DNA of 52,132 nt from Aphanocapsa sp. GSE-SYN-MK-11-07L (GTDB lineage: Bacteria; Cyanobacteriota; Cyanobacteriia; Thermosynechococcales; Thermosynechococcaceae). Below the pieces are notes generated by a model. The model was not told where the DNA came from. It was given only the letters and a program-made list of their open reading frames with translations, and searched no databases. Position numbers and translations under genes: made by a program. Shown one piece after another: positions 25,817-34,848 of the stretch; the first letter of the stretch is position 1; each line of letters opens with the position of its first letter. The stretch is from positions 1-52,132 of the forward strand of contig JAHHGS010000090.1 of assembly GCA_019359715.1 (NCBI GenBank), read 5' to 3'.

Positions 25817-27532
25817 TTAACTTGTCTGAGCCCGATGCCAGTCAAACAACCTCTGCCAGCAGGGTAAAAAGTAGGCGGCCAAAACATCATCGATCGCCCA
25901 AAATTCAGCATAGCTATCGCTGGAACAGTAGCAGCCGACAAACAGCAACAGTAAATCCTGAAACGGTAATTCAGCCGCAGCTTCCGCATCAGTGTAAAGC
26001 TGATTGATCGCGTTTTGCAGGTAGAGCAAATTGCTAACCAGTTTGGTAAACAAACCAACATCGCCGGTCAGCGTCGGCAAGTAAGTTGCATTGTATTCTG
26101 CCAGAAAAACTTGATACATCTCAGCCAGGGCTTGCTTGAGGCTGGTGCGAAGTTCCAGGCTGGGCCCACCAGCAGCGGCCCAGTCTGCCAGCAAGTCTGC
26201 TTCTAAAGGGGTTTCGGTCAAGGCCGACAAAGACATCTCTAGCAGCGGGCGTAAAACTTCTAAAAACAGAAAGTCAATGTCCGTCAGACTGAGGTCAAGT
26301 TTAGTCGGAGTATGAGCAAACACAGAGGAGCTTTGGAGTTGGGCAATTTGCTGTGGGTAGTCCCAAGCAAACTTAAATTCGGCCGCGTCAGCCAGCATTT
26401 CGCCAATTAGATGGGTGAACAGTAGCCCCAGCCGCTGCTGAACTTCACCCTGAAAAAATAGCCGCGATCGCTCTTGATCCAAGTACACGCGATCGCCGAC
26501 CACGCTAAAGAGGTTCCGACAGGAGAGCGGCCCCTCAGATGTGTAGGCAGTTTCACCCGCTCGCAGGGCTTCCCCGCAGGTGGCCAGCAGATTGTAATCC
26601 GCCGCAAATTCAGTCAGCAAAAGTTGCCAGTGATGCCCCCAAATATCATGGACTAAAAACGCCTCCGCTTTTTGGCTAGGGATGATGCTGACTGATTGGG
26701 ACAAAACCTGAATCACCTCAGCCCAGGAGCTGCCTGTTTTTTGGGCAATTCGATCGCACCAAGCGTAGTCGATCCGGCTCGGATCACAGGGGCCAAACAC
26801 TGGAAACCGATCAAACTTACCGTAGCTAAACCGTTCCAGTTCAGTCAAAAATTGCTGGAGCTGGTCTCGATCTTCGGGGCTGAGGCGATTCCAAAGCTCA
26901 AAACAGGATTTGCCCTGTTCGTCATCGCTATACAGGCAGCCTTGCGCGTAGTGAATGCAAAAGAAAATTTGCATCTCGGTGGCTACCCAGTTCAAAGCCT
27001 GCGCTGGCATTGGCACTGCTCCAAACAGGTGTTGGAACACTATTGCTGTCTGACCAGGGACTTTCATCTCCTCCAGCACGGCTTGGATCACTCGCCGTCG
27101 GCGCTCAATCCGGCGGTCAACCTTAGCTAATACCTCAGTTAACTCGTCTAGATATGAGTCTGGCAAGTCAAACAGTTGTCCCAGTTGGGCCAGGCTCTCC
27201 TCGGCCAGCAGCGTCGGCGGAATTCGATCAGGCTGGTATTGACTGAGGGTGGGCGATCGCAAACTGCCTTGCCAATTGAGACCCCCCACTTGCGGATAGC
27301 GGCTGAGCAGCAGTGCAGCTTTGACAAAGGTTTGCCGAACTGGCAGCGGAATTGCGGTTAGGTCTAGGCGATCGCGCTGAAGCGGGTGAGCAAACCCTTG
27401 CAGTTTCTGGCCAATGTCGCGCAGCCGCTCTTGCCGCGCTAGTTCTGCCAAGCCCGTCTCTACCTGGCGCGATAGTTGCAGGGCCTCTGCCAATAATTGC
27501 CGCTGTAAACTTTCAGGCGCAGACATACTCAT
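25817..27532 (-). CDS. Uncharacterised conserved protein with HDIWGHH motif
   Basis: A 571-residue soluble protein with no recognised named domain. It has a mostly helical composition without membrane segments or signal. The most striking element is H295-D-I-W-G-H300-H301, followed by E321 and E327. The spacing His-x4-His resembles the iron-binding HxxxGH of aromatic amino acid hydroxylases, but no other part matches that family. Further conserved-looking segments are FGPCDPSRIDYAWCDRIA and LIGEMLADAAEFKFAWDY. The gene begins at the ATG at 27532 and lies just upstream of the RluD-type synthase. A metal-dependent enzymatic role is only a hypothesis. Confidence 0.75.
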   Translation of the reverse strand: MSMSAPESLQRQLLAEALQLSRQVETGLAELARQERLRDIGQKLQGFAHPLQRDRLDLTAIPLPVRQTFVKAALLLSRYPQVGGLNWQGSLRSPTLSQYQPDRIPPTLLAEESLAQLGQLFDLPDSYLDELTEVLAKVDRRIERRRRVIQAVLEEMKVPGQTAIVFQHLFGAVPMPAQALNWVATEMQIFFCIHYAQGCLYSDDEQGKSCFELWNRLSPEDRDQLQQFLTELERFSYGKFDRFPVFGPCDPSRIDYAWCDRIAQKTGSSWAEVIQVLSQSVSIIPSQKAEAFLVHDIWGHHWQLLLTEFAADYNLLATCGEALRAGETAYTSEGPLSCRNLFSVVGDRVYLDQERSRLFFQGEVQQRLGLLFTHLIGEMLADAAEFKFAWDYPQQIAQLQSSSVFAHTPTKLDLSLTDIDFLFLEVLRPLLEMSLSALTETPLEADLLADWAAAGGPSLELRTSLKQALAEMYQVFLAEYNATYLPTLTGDVGLFTKLVSNLLYLQNAINQLYTDAEAAAELPFQDLLLLFVGCYCSSDSYAEFWAIDDVLAAYFLPCWQRLFDWHRAQTS

Positions 27533-27688
27533 TCAAATTAGTGTGTTGCTAGGTTCATTTTCGCAAAGTTGATCGGGAAGCTGCTTTCGCGATCGGGCAC
27601 AGAAATGGCACAAGCTTCTGAGACATCTTGCTGTCCCTGACTTAGAATGATGAGAACCAATCTTAGCGAAGTGAATAGGACAAAAACC

Positions 27689-28048
27689 ATGAGTCTAAAT
27701 CTTGTCAGTCTTGTGGGACGAGTCGGCGGTGAGCCAGACGTCAAGTATTTTGAGTCAGGCAGCGTCAAGTGCCGCTTGACGCTGGCCGTGAATCGGCAAA
27801 CCCGCAACGATGACCAGCCTGACTGGTTCAGCTTAGAACTCTGGGGCAAAACCGCAGAAGTTGCGGCTAACTATGTTCGGAAAGGGAGTTTAATCGGTGT
27901 GACTGGGGCCCTCAAGTTTGACCAATGGCAAGACCGCAATACGGGCGTCGATCGCTCTAGCCCGGTGATTAAAGTCGATCGCCTAGAGTTGCTAGGGTCT
28001 AAACGCGACAACGAAACCAGCACGGGCAGCGCTCCAGACGAGTTTTAG
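27689..28048 (+). CDS. ssb: Single-stranded DNA-binding protein, small cyanobacterial type
   Basis: A 119-residue OB-fold protein. The ATG at 27689 with TAGGA 8 nt upstream gives the conserved start MSLNLVSLVGRVGGEP; the longer frame from 27647 is not needed. The pattern LVGRVGGEPDVKYFESG, then WFSLELWGKTAE and the GSLIGVTGALKFDQW block, is typical of SSB and PriB-like OB folds. It lacks the acidic C-terminal tip of long SSBs except for a weak DEF ending. It binds single-stranded DNA during replication and repair. It is divergent from the HDIWGHH gene. Confidence 0.9.
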   Translation: MSLNLVSLVGRVGGEPDVKYFESGSVKCRLTLAVNRQTRNDDQPDWFSLELWGKTAEVAANYVRKGSLIGVTGALKFDQWQDRNTGVDRSSPVIKVDRLELLGSKRDNETSTGSAPDEF

Positions 28049-28068
28049 AGTCATATTAAGCAACGATT

Positions 28069-29874
28069 ATGGCTTCCCAATTCAATCTAATTCATTTACC
28101 ACCAGAATTAGACGAAAGCAACAATGCGGCCCAATTGATCAGTCATACCCCTGTCAAGGAAAAAACTGAAAAACAACCGACGCCAGAATTGGGTGATCCA
28201 GAGCATGTACTCAGCACCGCAACGTTGCCCGTCCAGCCTGCATCAGTTGGTTTAACCCGAGATCAAAGCCTAAATCTTGCCGTTAACCCCATTGCGTTCC
28301 CAGGCACATCGCCCAGTGGTCGAACCGCCGCTGATTCTGTTGCCTCTGCTACCGTACAACCTCCGGCTCCGCTCCTCACCAGCTATTTCCCCTTAAACTG
28401 TAGCTGTCCGGTCTGTCAAGGTTCAACTCAAGGGTCTTCAGGGAGTTCAACGGCTCAAAACGCTAGCGCCGCTGCTTCAGCGGATCAGCGCATTGATACC
28501 CTTTTAGGGGAATATAAATGGGGTGTAACCAGCCTCACCTACAGTTTTTATGCTGGGGGGCCTTTTTACGGCAGCGAAACTGGTTTGGCGACTGTCAGTG
28601 ATGCAGTTAAAACAAATCTGCGTTTTATCCTCCAAAATGTGGTTTCGCCGCTGATCAACATTGATTTTGTCGAAGTAGCCGACTCGCCCAGCAGTTATGG
28701 ACAAATTCGCTATCTGAATTCGACTAGCCCTAGCTATGCCTATGCTTATTATCCGTATTCAACCGATGCCAACCAGGGCAACAGCAGCGATTTAGCGGGC
28801 GATGTGTTTTTGAACCCTAGCTACGACAATAGCAATGACACCAATGGCTTTCAGGGCGGAATCGGCAACCACGGCTATTTAACGCTGATTCACGAAACCT
28901 TGCATGCGCTTGGCTTGAAGCATCCAGGTGACTATAACGGCAGCGGCAGCGGCGATGGACCGTTCTTACCGTTTAATCAAGACAACTTTGACAACACGAT
29001 AATGACCTATAATTTTACTAGCACGACCGCTGGTAGCCCAATGGCCTACGATGTGTTGGCCTTGCAATCTCTCTACGGAGCCAGGTCGTTCAACCCAGAC
29101 AACACAACCTACAGCTTTAACAGCTTGTTTGGCTACTCGGATGGAACCCGCAGCGTCGGCAGCACTACCACTGAGACTAAACTGACGCTCTGGGATAGCG
29201 GCGGCACTGATACCTTCAATTTCTCTGGGTTAGGGGCTGGTGGCTATTACTTTGACCTCAATCCAGGCGGCTGGCTCACTAACACAGCCACGCTCAATAG
29301 CCAAACCTATACCGCCCGTAGTGATACCAGTGGCATCAACAACACTGTCAATGGTGCAGGTACCCGGATTGGGTTTGGGGTAACAGTTGAAAATGCGATC
29401 GGTACAGCCAGTAACGATACCTTACTTGGCAATGATGCCGATAACAGATTCAGCAGTGGTGGCGGTAATGATTACCTGGTGGGGGGAGGTGGTAACGATA
29501 CTCTAATCGGTGGACTAGGGAATGATGCTTTGACTGGGAATGCAGGCAACGACTTTTTCCTCTATGCAACAGGAGCAGCTTACGCCGCAGGGGCGATCGG
29601 GGTGGATCGCCTCACCGATTTTGGGCGCGCAGCTAACAATACTGACAAAATTGTGCTGAGTCGAACTACTTTTACGGCTGGAACAAGTTTTGACAATGTG
29701 ACCACTGATGCTCTAGCAGCTACGAGTGGAGCGTTTATTACCTTTAGCATTGGCACGGGCAACCTGTTCTATAACCAAAATGGCGCAGAAGCCGGATTTG
29801 GCAGTGGTGGACAATTTGCGGCAGTTGGCAATGTTAGTTCTTTAGTCGAAACTGATTTCACAACCGTCGCTTAA
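28069..29874 (+). CDS. Serralysin-like M10 metalloprotease with RTX repeats
   Basis: A 601-residue protein. The zinc site HExxHxxGxxH is complete (H275, H279, H285 in HETLHALGLKH). The Met-turn M312 lies in IMTYNF. Calcium-binding nonapeptide repeats occupy about 455-490 (GNDADNR, GGGNDYLVGGGGNDTLIGGLGND), and a C-terminal secretion region follows. Type I secretion without a cleaved signal is expected, but no exporter genes are nearby. The first 150 residues are a low-complexity propeptide-like part with the cluster NCSCPVCQG. Such proteases act outside the cell on proteins. The gene ends 7 bp from a convergent hypothetical gene. Confidence 0.93.
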   Translation: MASQFNLIHLPPELDESNNAAQLISHTPVKEKTEKQPTPELGDPEHVLSTATLPVQPASVGLTRDQSLNLAVNPIAFPGTSPSGRTAADSVASATVQPPAPLLTSYFPLNCSCPVCQGSTQGSSGSSTAQNASAAASADQRIDTLLGEYKWGVTSLTYSFYAGGPFYGSETGLATVSDAVKTNLRFILQNVVSPLINIDFVEVADSPSSYGQIRYLNSTSPSYAYAYYPYSTDANQGNSSDLAGDVFLNPSYDNSNDTNGFQGGIGNHGYLTLIHETLHALGLKHPGDYNGSGSGDGPFLPFNQDNFDNTIMTYNFTSTTAGSPMAYDVLALQSLYGARSFNPDNTTYSFNSLFGYSDGTRSVGSTTTETKLTLWDSGGTDTFNFSGLGAGGYYFDLNPGGWLTNTATLNSQTYTARSDTSGINNTVNGAGTRIGFGVTVENAIGTASNDTLLGNDADNRFSSGGGNDYLVGGGGNDTLIGGLGNDALTGNAGNDFFLYATGAAYAAGAIGVDRLTDFGRAANNTDKIVLSRTTFTAGTSFDNVTTDALAATSGAFITFSIGTGNLFYNQNGAEAGFGSGGQFAAVGNVSSLVETDFTTVA

Positions 29875-29881
29875 GTCTCAT

Positions 29882-30409
29882 CTAAAGCGAACCTGTCCGA
29901 CAGTCTTGTAGCCAACTCCGAATTGCTTCCCCCAGGCTACCCTCGCTAGTTTCAAGTGGGGAAGTCGGTGGGCCGCTGGCGGGATAGGGGCCAGTCATTG
30001 AATACATCGTTGCCAGTTGCCAGCCAGTGGGGCTACGGGTCAAAAATAGCTGATGGTACTGCTGGAGGTCAGTCGCTTTGTCATTGACCCAAGTTCGCCC
30101 CAGCGTCGTGATAAACACTTGCTTCAAGTCAGCCGAATCCTCTGAGCCAGTCGGCAGAGGTTCAAATTCTGGTTTAGCCGCCAAGATCATATAGGTCTGA
30201 CGGAGTCCGGCTCGGATGTAAGCCCGATTGGCATAACTGGGCAGACCCTTGATTAAACCAGCAGTCAGATCTTGCAGACCGGCTGGGCAAGAGGCGGCCG
30301 GGGGCGGTGCCACAGGCAGGCGGAGTTTAGGGCGGGCGATCGCGGGCAAACTGCTCAAGCTGCCACAAAGCCCGATCGCGATTCCCAGTTGACGCCATTT
30401 CATCCTCAT
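29882..30409 (-). CDS. Secreted hypothetical protein downstream of pyrF
   Basis: About 175 residues from the ATG at 30409, whose ATGA overlaps the TGA of pyrF. This suggests translational coupling. The sequence starts with a signal peptide ([18 protein letters not shown]), then a Pro-rich stretch and a globular part with Cys residues in ASCPAGL and QDCRTG. The segment [14 protein letters not shown] resembles conserved cyanobacterial proteins of unknown function. A start 24 bp further upstream is possible. No function can be assigned. Confidence 0.78.
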   Translation of the reverse strand: MRMKWRQLGIAIGLCGSLSSLPAIARPKLRLPVAPPPAASCPAGLQDLTAGLIKGLPSYANRAYIRAGLRQTYMILAAKPEFEPLPTGSEDSADLKQVFITTLGRTWVNDKATDLQQYHQLFLTRSPTGWQLATMYSMTGPYPASGPPTSPLETSEGSLGEAIRSWLQDCRTGSL

Positions 30410-31146
30410 AGCACTGCTGCCACCTCCTCGCAAATTTGGGCAAAACTAGCGGCCGGATCAGCCGCTTGGGTAATTGGGCGACCAATCACCAGATAATTGG
30501 CGCCTGCCTGGATGGCAGCGGCTGGCGTCAGCGATCGCTGCTGATCAGCCTGGGTGCTACCAGCGGGACGCACCCCCGGACAGACCAATAAAAACTCTTG
30601 GCCGCAGACTTGGCGCAATTGGGCCGCTTCTTGGGGCGAACAAACAATGCCTGGCAAGCCAGACTCCTGAGCCAGCAAAGCCATTTCTAGCGCGTATTCT
30701 GGCAGTCCGAGCGGAATTTTGAGGTCAAAAGCCAGTTCACGAGCCGAAAAACTGGTCAGTAGCGTAATCGCAATTAAGGCCGGAGCTGGAACGCCTGCTG
30801 CTTCAGCTCCAGTTTGGACGGCTTCTTGAGCGGACTTCAGCGCCGATCGACCCGCACTCGCATGAACCGTCAGCAGATCAACCCCGTAGCTGGCAGCAGC
30901 CTGACAAGCCCCAGCGACCGTATTGGGAATGTCATGAAACTTGAGATCCAGAAAAACTCGTTTCTGTTGCTGTTTAAGGTGCCGCAGCATCTCTGGCCCA
31001 GCGCTCACAAATAATTCCAAGCCAACTTTCCAAAACTTGACTTGAGGGAGTTGCTGGATCAGGGCGATCGCCGCTGCTTCAAAAGGCACATCTAAGGCGA
31101 CAATAATTCGGTCAGCAGCAGATTCAGACACTCCTAAAGACATCAA
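30406..31146 (-). CDS. pyrF: Orotidine 5'-phosphate decarboxylase
   Basis: A 246-residue TIM-barrel enzyme. The catalytic signature is present as [14 protein letters not shown]. It also has VALDVP near the N-terminus and the C-terminal phosphate site VIGRPITQA. It converts OMP to UMP in pyrimidine synthesis in the cytosol. Start choice between the two tandem Met codons (31146 and 31143) is open. It sits 33 bp downstream of nth in a likely rseP-nth-pyrF-hypothetical operon. Confidence 0.96.
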   Translation of the reverse strand: MMSLGVSESAADRIIVALDVPFEAAAIALIQQLPQVKFWKVGLELFVSAGPEMLRHLKQQQKRVFLDLKFHDIPNTVAGACQAAASYGVDLLTVHASAGRSALKSAQEAVQTGAEAAGVPAPALIAITLLTSFSARELAFDLKIPLGLPEYALEMALLAQESGLPGIVCSPQEAAQLRQVCGQEFLLVCPGVRPAGSTQADQQRSLTPAAAIQAGANYLVIGRPITQAADPAASFAQICEEVAAVL

Positions 31147-31179
31147 TTTGTTTTTCTCCTTGGCGCTCAGCCGTCAAGT

Positions 31180-31878
31180 CTAAGTTAATTCTTTTTTAGA
31201 GAGCCTAACAGAAGATGGCGGGACAAAGGTACCAGCGGAGGGGCACAGATCAGCCAATTCGCAGCGATCGCACTCTGGCTTGCGGGCATTGCAAACCGCC
31301 CGCCCATGATAAATCAGCCGAATCGACCAATTTTCCCAGTCGGGCTGGGGCAGCAGCCGCATTAGCTCGCGCTCAATCTTGATTGGATCAGTCTGTTTGG
31401 TTAGCCCCAATCGGTAGCTGAGCCGCTTGACGTGGGTGTCCACCGTCACGCCCATGTTGATGCCAAATCCATGCGCCAAGACCACATTGGCGGTTTTGCG
31501 AGCGACGCCAGCTAGGCTCAGCAAGTCTTCCATCACCTTCGGCACTTGCCCGCCGTACTCGCTAACAATCCGCTGGCAGGCGGCTTGGATGTTCTTGGCT
31601 TTATTGCGGTAAAACCCCGTCGATCGCACCAAATCTTCCAGCTCAGCCAAGTCGGCCGCCGCCAAAGCAGCGGCATCAGGAAAGCGACGAAACAGTTCTG
31701 GCGTCACCAGGTTGACCCGCTCATCGGTGCATTGGGCCGACAGGATGGTTGCCACTAAAAGCTGAACTGGCGTCTGATAATTGAGACTGCACACGGCGTC
31801 GGGGTAAAGCCGCTTCAGGCGAATCAAAATTTCTAAAGCCCGCTGTTGCTTAGCTGAAAGCTTACGAGTAATGCTCAC
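31180..31878 (-). CDS. nth: Endonuclease III (DNA glycosylase/AP lyase)
   Basis: A 232-residue base-excision repair enzyme. The helix-hairpin-helix LAGVARKTANVVL carries the catalytic Lys, and the catalytic Asp is in VTVDTHV. The 4Fe-4S cluster ligands are in CNARKPECDRCELADLC (C-x6-C-x2-C-x5-C). It removes oxidised pyrimidines and nicks the abasic site. It starts 3 bp after the stop of rseP, so the two genes are very likely cotranscribed. Confidence 0.96.
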   Translation of the reverse strand: MSITRKLSAKQQRALEILIRLKRLYPDAVCSLNYQTPVQLLVATILSAQCTDERVNLVTPELFRRFPDAAALAAADLAELEDLVRSTGFYRNKAKNIQAACQRIVSEYGGQVPKVMEDLLSLAGVARKTANVVLAHGFGINMGVTVDTHVKRLSYRLGLTKQTDPIKIERELMRLLPQPDWENWSIRLIYHGRAVCNARKPECDRCELADLCPSAGTFVPPSSVRLSKKELT

Positions 31879-31881
31879 TGC

Positions 31882-32985
31882 TTATCGACTCAAGAGTTTT
31901 TGAACGCCTTCAAGTTGAGTCGTATCGCGCACAATCAGGAAAATCCCTAAACCCAGCAGCAGCACCAGCCCAGTTTGCATCACGCCATCCTGTAAGCGAC
32001 TGGAGAGGGGCTTGCCGCGCAGTCCTTCCACTAATAAAAAAGCCAACTGGCCGCCATCTAGGGCAGGCAGCGGCAGAATATTAATTACAGCCAGGTTAAC
32101 GCTAATTAAAGCCGCAAATTGCAGCAGCCGGATCGCATCGGAGCGGGCAATGTCTGCCCCCATCGCCACGATCGCCACTGGCCCAGAAACCTGCTTAGCC
32201 GCCTGGTCAAAATGGCTGAACAACTGCTGAAAGCCCTGAATAGTCAGCACGACAATCCGCTCAAATTCCTTGGCGGCAGATTGACCGATCGCCAAAATAT
32301 TCAGCGTTCGCGTCCGCACGACCGTGGCATTCGGAGCCAACTGCACGCCAATCCGCGACTTGCCATCGGCACTTGCTTCGGGAGTAATTGTGAGAGACAC
32401 CTGGTCTTGCTGGCGCTGAATCGCTAACTGGAGCGGTTGACCAGGGCTATCTTGAATCACTTTCATTAAAGTCGTCATCGCCTGCTCAGAAGCTAGCAAG
32501 GGTTGTCCGTCGATCGCCAAAATAATATCGCCGGCTTTAATGCCCGCTTTAGCAGCAGCCGTGCTGGTGTCAGCCGCCAGTTGAGGCACCGCCACGCCTA
32601 GCTTATAGGTAATTTCCGGTACGCCCAAAATCCCGGTTTGCAGCACTAGTAGCAAGTAGGCAAAAACCAAGTTAGCAATTACCCCAGCGCTAATTACGAT
32701 CGCCCGATCCAGCAGCGGGCGGTTGCGGAGCAAATTTGGGTCATCAGCCGGAATTTTGCTGTCTGGGTCATCATCGGGGAAGCCAACGTAGCCGCCGAGC
32801 GGAATTCCCCGCAGCGCATACTCTGTTTCTGACCCCTGATACTTCCAAAGAATCGGGCCAAACCCAATCGAAAACCGATTGACGTGAATGCCTTGGCTGC
32901 GAGCCGCCATAAAATGACCCAACTCATGCACCACAATCAAGACGGCTAAAACGGCGATCGCTGCTAGGACAGATAACAAAGACAT
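31882..32985 (-). CDS. rseP: RseP-type site-2 intramembrane metalloprotease
   Basis: A 367-residue M50 protease. HELGHF (H20, E21, H24) is in the first membrane helix. A PDZ domain fills about 120-205, and the third zinc ligand is the Asp of LPLPALDGG near the C-terminus. Several membrane helices flank these. The family cleaves membrane proteins such as anti-sigma factors within the bilayer; the target here is unknown. It heads the rseP-nth-pyrF group and is separated from the convergent side genes by about 100 bp. Confidence 0.95.
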   Translation of the reverse strand: MSLLSVLAAIAVLAVLIVVHELGHFMAARSQGIHVNRFSIGFGPILWKYQGSETEYALRGIPLGGYVGFPDDDPDSKIPADDPNLLRNRPLLDRAIVISAGVIANLVFAYLLLVLQTGILGVPEITYKLGVAVPQLAADTSTAAAKAGIKAGDIILAIDGQPLLASEQAMTTLMKVIQDSPGQPLQLAIQRQQDQVSLTITPEASADGKSRIGVQLAPNATVVRTRTLNILAIGQSAAKEFERIVVLTIQGFQQLFSHFDQAAKQVSGPVAIVAMGADIARSDAIRLLQFAALISVNLAVINILPLPALDGGQLAFLLVEGLRGKPLSSRLQDGVMQTGLVLLLGLGIFLIVRDTTQLEGVQKLLSR

Positions 32986-33081
32986 GAATGACCCACAACA
33001 GTGTTTAGAGAAGTTTATCTATCCTAACTTTTTTGGTTGTCTCAAACTTGTGATGACTCGTATTCGCTCAACCAACAGTGC

Positions 33082-33795
33082 TCAAAATCCTTGCATCCCC
33101 TCACCGCTTTTTTCAAGCAGCGGCCAGGTGATTCTGGGTGCGGAAATCGCAGTTAACCCTTTCAGTAACTCAGCTTGCAGCCCGGCGGTCAACGCCTGAG
33201 CTGTCTGTTTCGGTTTGGCTTGCTGATAGTCTCGGCTATAGAGGGGTGGGCAAACCTGCAAAATCACTTTGGCTTGAAATTTGGCCGCTGGCTGGTAGTA
33301 AATGGCGATCGGCACAATTGGAATTTGCAGCGGCTGAGGCGCGGTCGTTTCTGCCTGCAAGACTAAGCGAGCCAGCCCTGGCTTTAAGTCTCGGAGCGGG
33401 CGATCTCGGACAATTCCCCCTTCCGGGAAGATCACTAGCTGCTGCCCGGACTGAAGCAGTTGCACCGTGTAGCGCAAACTGGAGAGCTGGGGCTGGTCTA
33501 AATCAACCGGAAATGCCCCAACCCGCTGAATCAACCAGCCCTGCAAGCCGCCAAACTGATTGGCGTTGGTCATGAATCGCAGTGGCTCGTGGTGGCTGAG
33601 CAAGGAGACAATCGGCGGATCCCAGCGGCTAAAGTGCTTGACAGCCAAGACAGCCGGCCCAGCGATCGGTAAATGCTCAGCCCCCTGAATCACAATCTGG
33701 CGAAAATACAGCCGGAACACGAACCGACTGATTTGAAACATTCCCCAGTAAAGGGAGGGCACAACCTGGGAAGTCACATTGGGCTTAGACACCAC
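33082..33795 (-). CDS. Lysophospholipid acyltransferase, PlsC-like
   Basis: A 237-residue protein of the 1-acyl-glycerol-3-phosphate acyltransferase family. The acceptor/catalytic motif HX4D is present in VKHFSRWDPP, and the phosphate-binding block appears as IFPEGGIVRD. Enzymes of this family acylate lysophosphatidic acid at the membrane surface to make phosphatidic acid. Other acyl acceptors occur in the family, so the gene is not named plsC with certainty. It is on the same strand as ndhK, downstream of a hairpin. Confidence 0.9.
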   Translation of the reverse strand: MVSKPNVTSQVVPSLYWGMFQISRFVFRLYFRQIVIQGAEHLPIAGPAVLAVKHFSRWDPPIVSLLSHHEPLRFMTNANQFGGLQGWLIQRVGAFPVDLDQPQLSSLRYTVQLLQSGQQLVIFPEGGIVRDRPLRDLKPGLARLVLQAETTAPQPLQIPIVPIAIYYQPAAKFQAKVILQVCPPLYSRDYQQAKPKQTAQALTAGLQAELLKGLTAISAPRITWPLLEKSGEGMQGF

Positions 33796-33826
33796 TAGAC
33801 TGCTTGCAAATTGAGGTTAAATCAGC

Positions 33827-33857
33827 AGTGAGAGGCGCACCGGGTACGCCTCTCACT
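33827..33857 (-). terminator. Perfect 11-bp hairpin after ndhK
   Basis: AGTGAGAGGCG at 33827-33837 and its exact reverse complement at 33847-33857 are separated by 9 nt. It lies between the end of ndhK and the start of the PlsC-like gene on the same strand. The T-run on the minus strand is weak, so termination is likely but may be partial. Confidence 0.55.
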
Positions 33858-33917
33858 AATTTTGGTCGATTTTGATTGGGCTAGGAGTGGGATGACCTCC
33901 TAGTTATTGGTCAAGTT

Positions 33918-34628
33918 TTAGGCGCGATCGACGGTTTCTTTTTCAGTTGCTTTTAGGGCTGGCAACGGCATTCCCATCGCTTCTGCCAATTCGCGGGGTG
34001 GGGCTTGGCGCGTGGCGGCGGTCAGGTATTCCCCCGTCAAAATTGGCGCAACGGCCTTCATTTCGTGTTTGGCGCTGTAGAAGCGATGGGTTTGCTGGAG
34101 GTTGCCCCGCTCCCGCATGTCTTCGTTGGCCATTTTCTTGCGGAGCTTGACGATCGCATCCATGATCGCTTCTGGACGGGGCGGACAGCCGGGCAGGTAG
34201 ACATCGACCGGAATCAGCTTGTCAACCCCCCGCACGGCTGAGTAAGAATCGGTGCTAAACATGCCACCGGTAATTGTGCAGGCACCCATGGCAATCACAT
34301 ACTTCGGTTCCGGCATTTGCTCGTACAAGCGCACCAAGGCCGGAGCCATTTTCATTGTGATCGTGCCAGCGGTAATCAGCAAATCTGCCTGCCGGGGGCT
34401 AGAGCGGGGCACCAGACCAAAGCGGTCAAAGTCAAACCGAGAGCCAATCATGGCAGCAAACTCAATGAAGCAGCAGGCGGTACCGTACAGCAAGGGCCAG
34501 AGGCTAGACAGCCGGGCCCAGTCGTAAACATCATTCAGAGAAGTCAGAATAATATTTTCGGCCAGTTCCTGTGGGACATCAGGCTTGGCGATCGGGTTGA
34601 TCAACTGTTCCCCAGACAAAGTGTTCAT
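33918..34628 (-). CDS. ndhK: NAD(P)H-quinone oxidoreductase subunit K
   Basis: A 236-residue subunit of NDH-1, homologous to NuoB. All four ligands of cluster N2 are present: C52 and C53 (GTACCFIEF), C117 (GACTITGG) and C148 ([10 protein letters not shown]). It sits in the hydrophilic arm at the thylakoid membrane and passes electrons to plastoquinone in respiration and cyclic flow. The C-terminal tail of about 45 residues is typical for cyanobacteria. No ndhC or ndhJ flanks it, which is unusual. It is divergent from the cysteine desulfurase gene. Confidence 0.97.
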   Translation of the reverse strand: MNTLSGEQLINPIAKPDVPQELAENIILTSLNDVYDWARLSSLWPLLYGTACCFIEFAAMIGSRFDFDRFGLVPRSSPRQADLLITAGTITMKMAPALVRLYEQMPEPKYVIAMGACTITGGMFSTDSYSAVRGVDKLIPVDVYLPGCPPRPEAIMDAIVKLRKKMANEDMRERGNLQQTHRFYSAKHEMKAVAPILTGEYLTAATRQAPPRELAEAMGMPLPALKATEKETVDRA

Positions 34629-34848
34629 AGCGGCAGGGTTGAGAATTTCTTTACTATGGTACCAATATCTTCAAGCTAAGCATCGCACGAAATCCTCATT
34701 GAACTTAATTAAAGAATTTAGGGGTAATTATAGACTGCTGCCTGATTTGAATGCGTAAACCTCAAAGATGGTTGTGGAGAGTGATCTGATGATGAGCGTA
34801 ACTTTCACCCGAAAAGATCGGAATCTTGAACCGTTTTGGGTTTGACTG

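Noticed and set aside
26696-27130. 144-codon plus-strand frame
   Set aside because: Antisense to the HDIWGHH protein gene, with no family pattern.
25817-27532. Aromatic amino acid hydroxylase
   Set aside because: Only the short HDIWGH segment resembles it; the rest of the sequence and its length do not.
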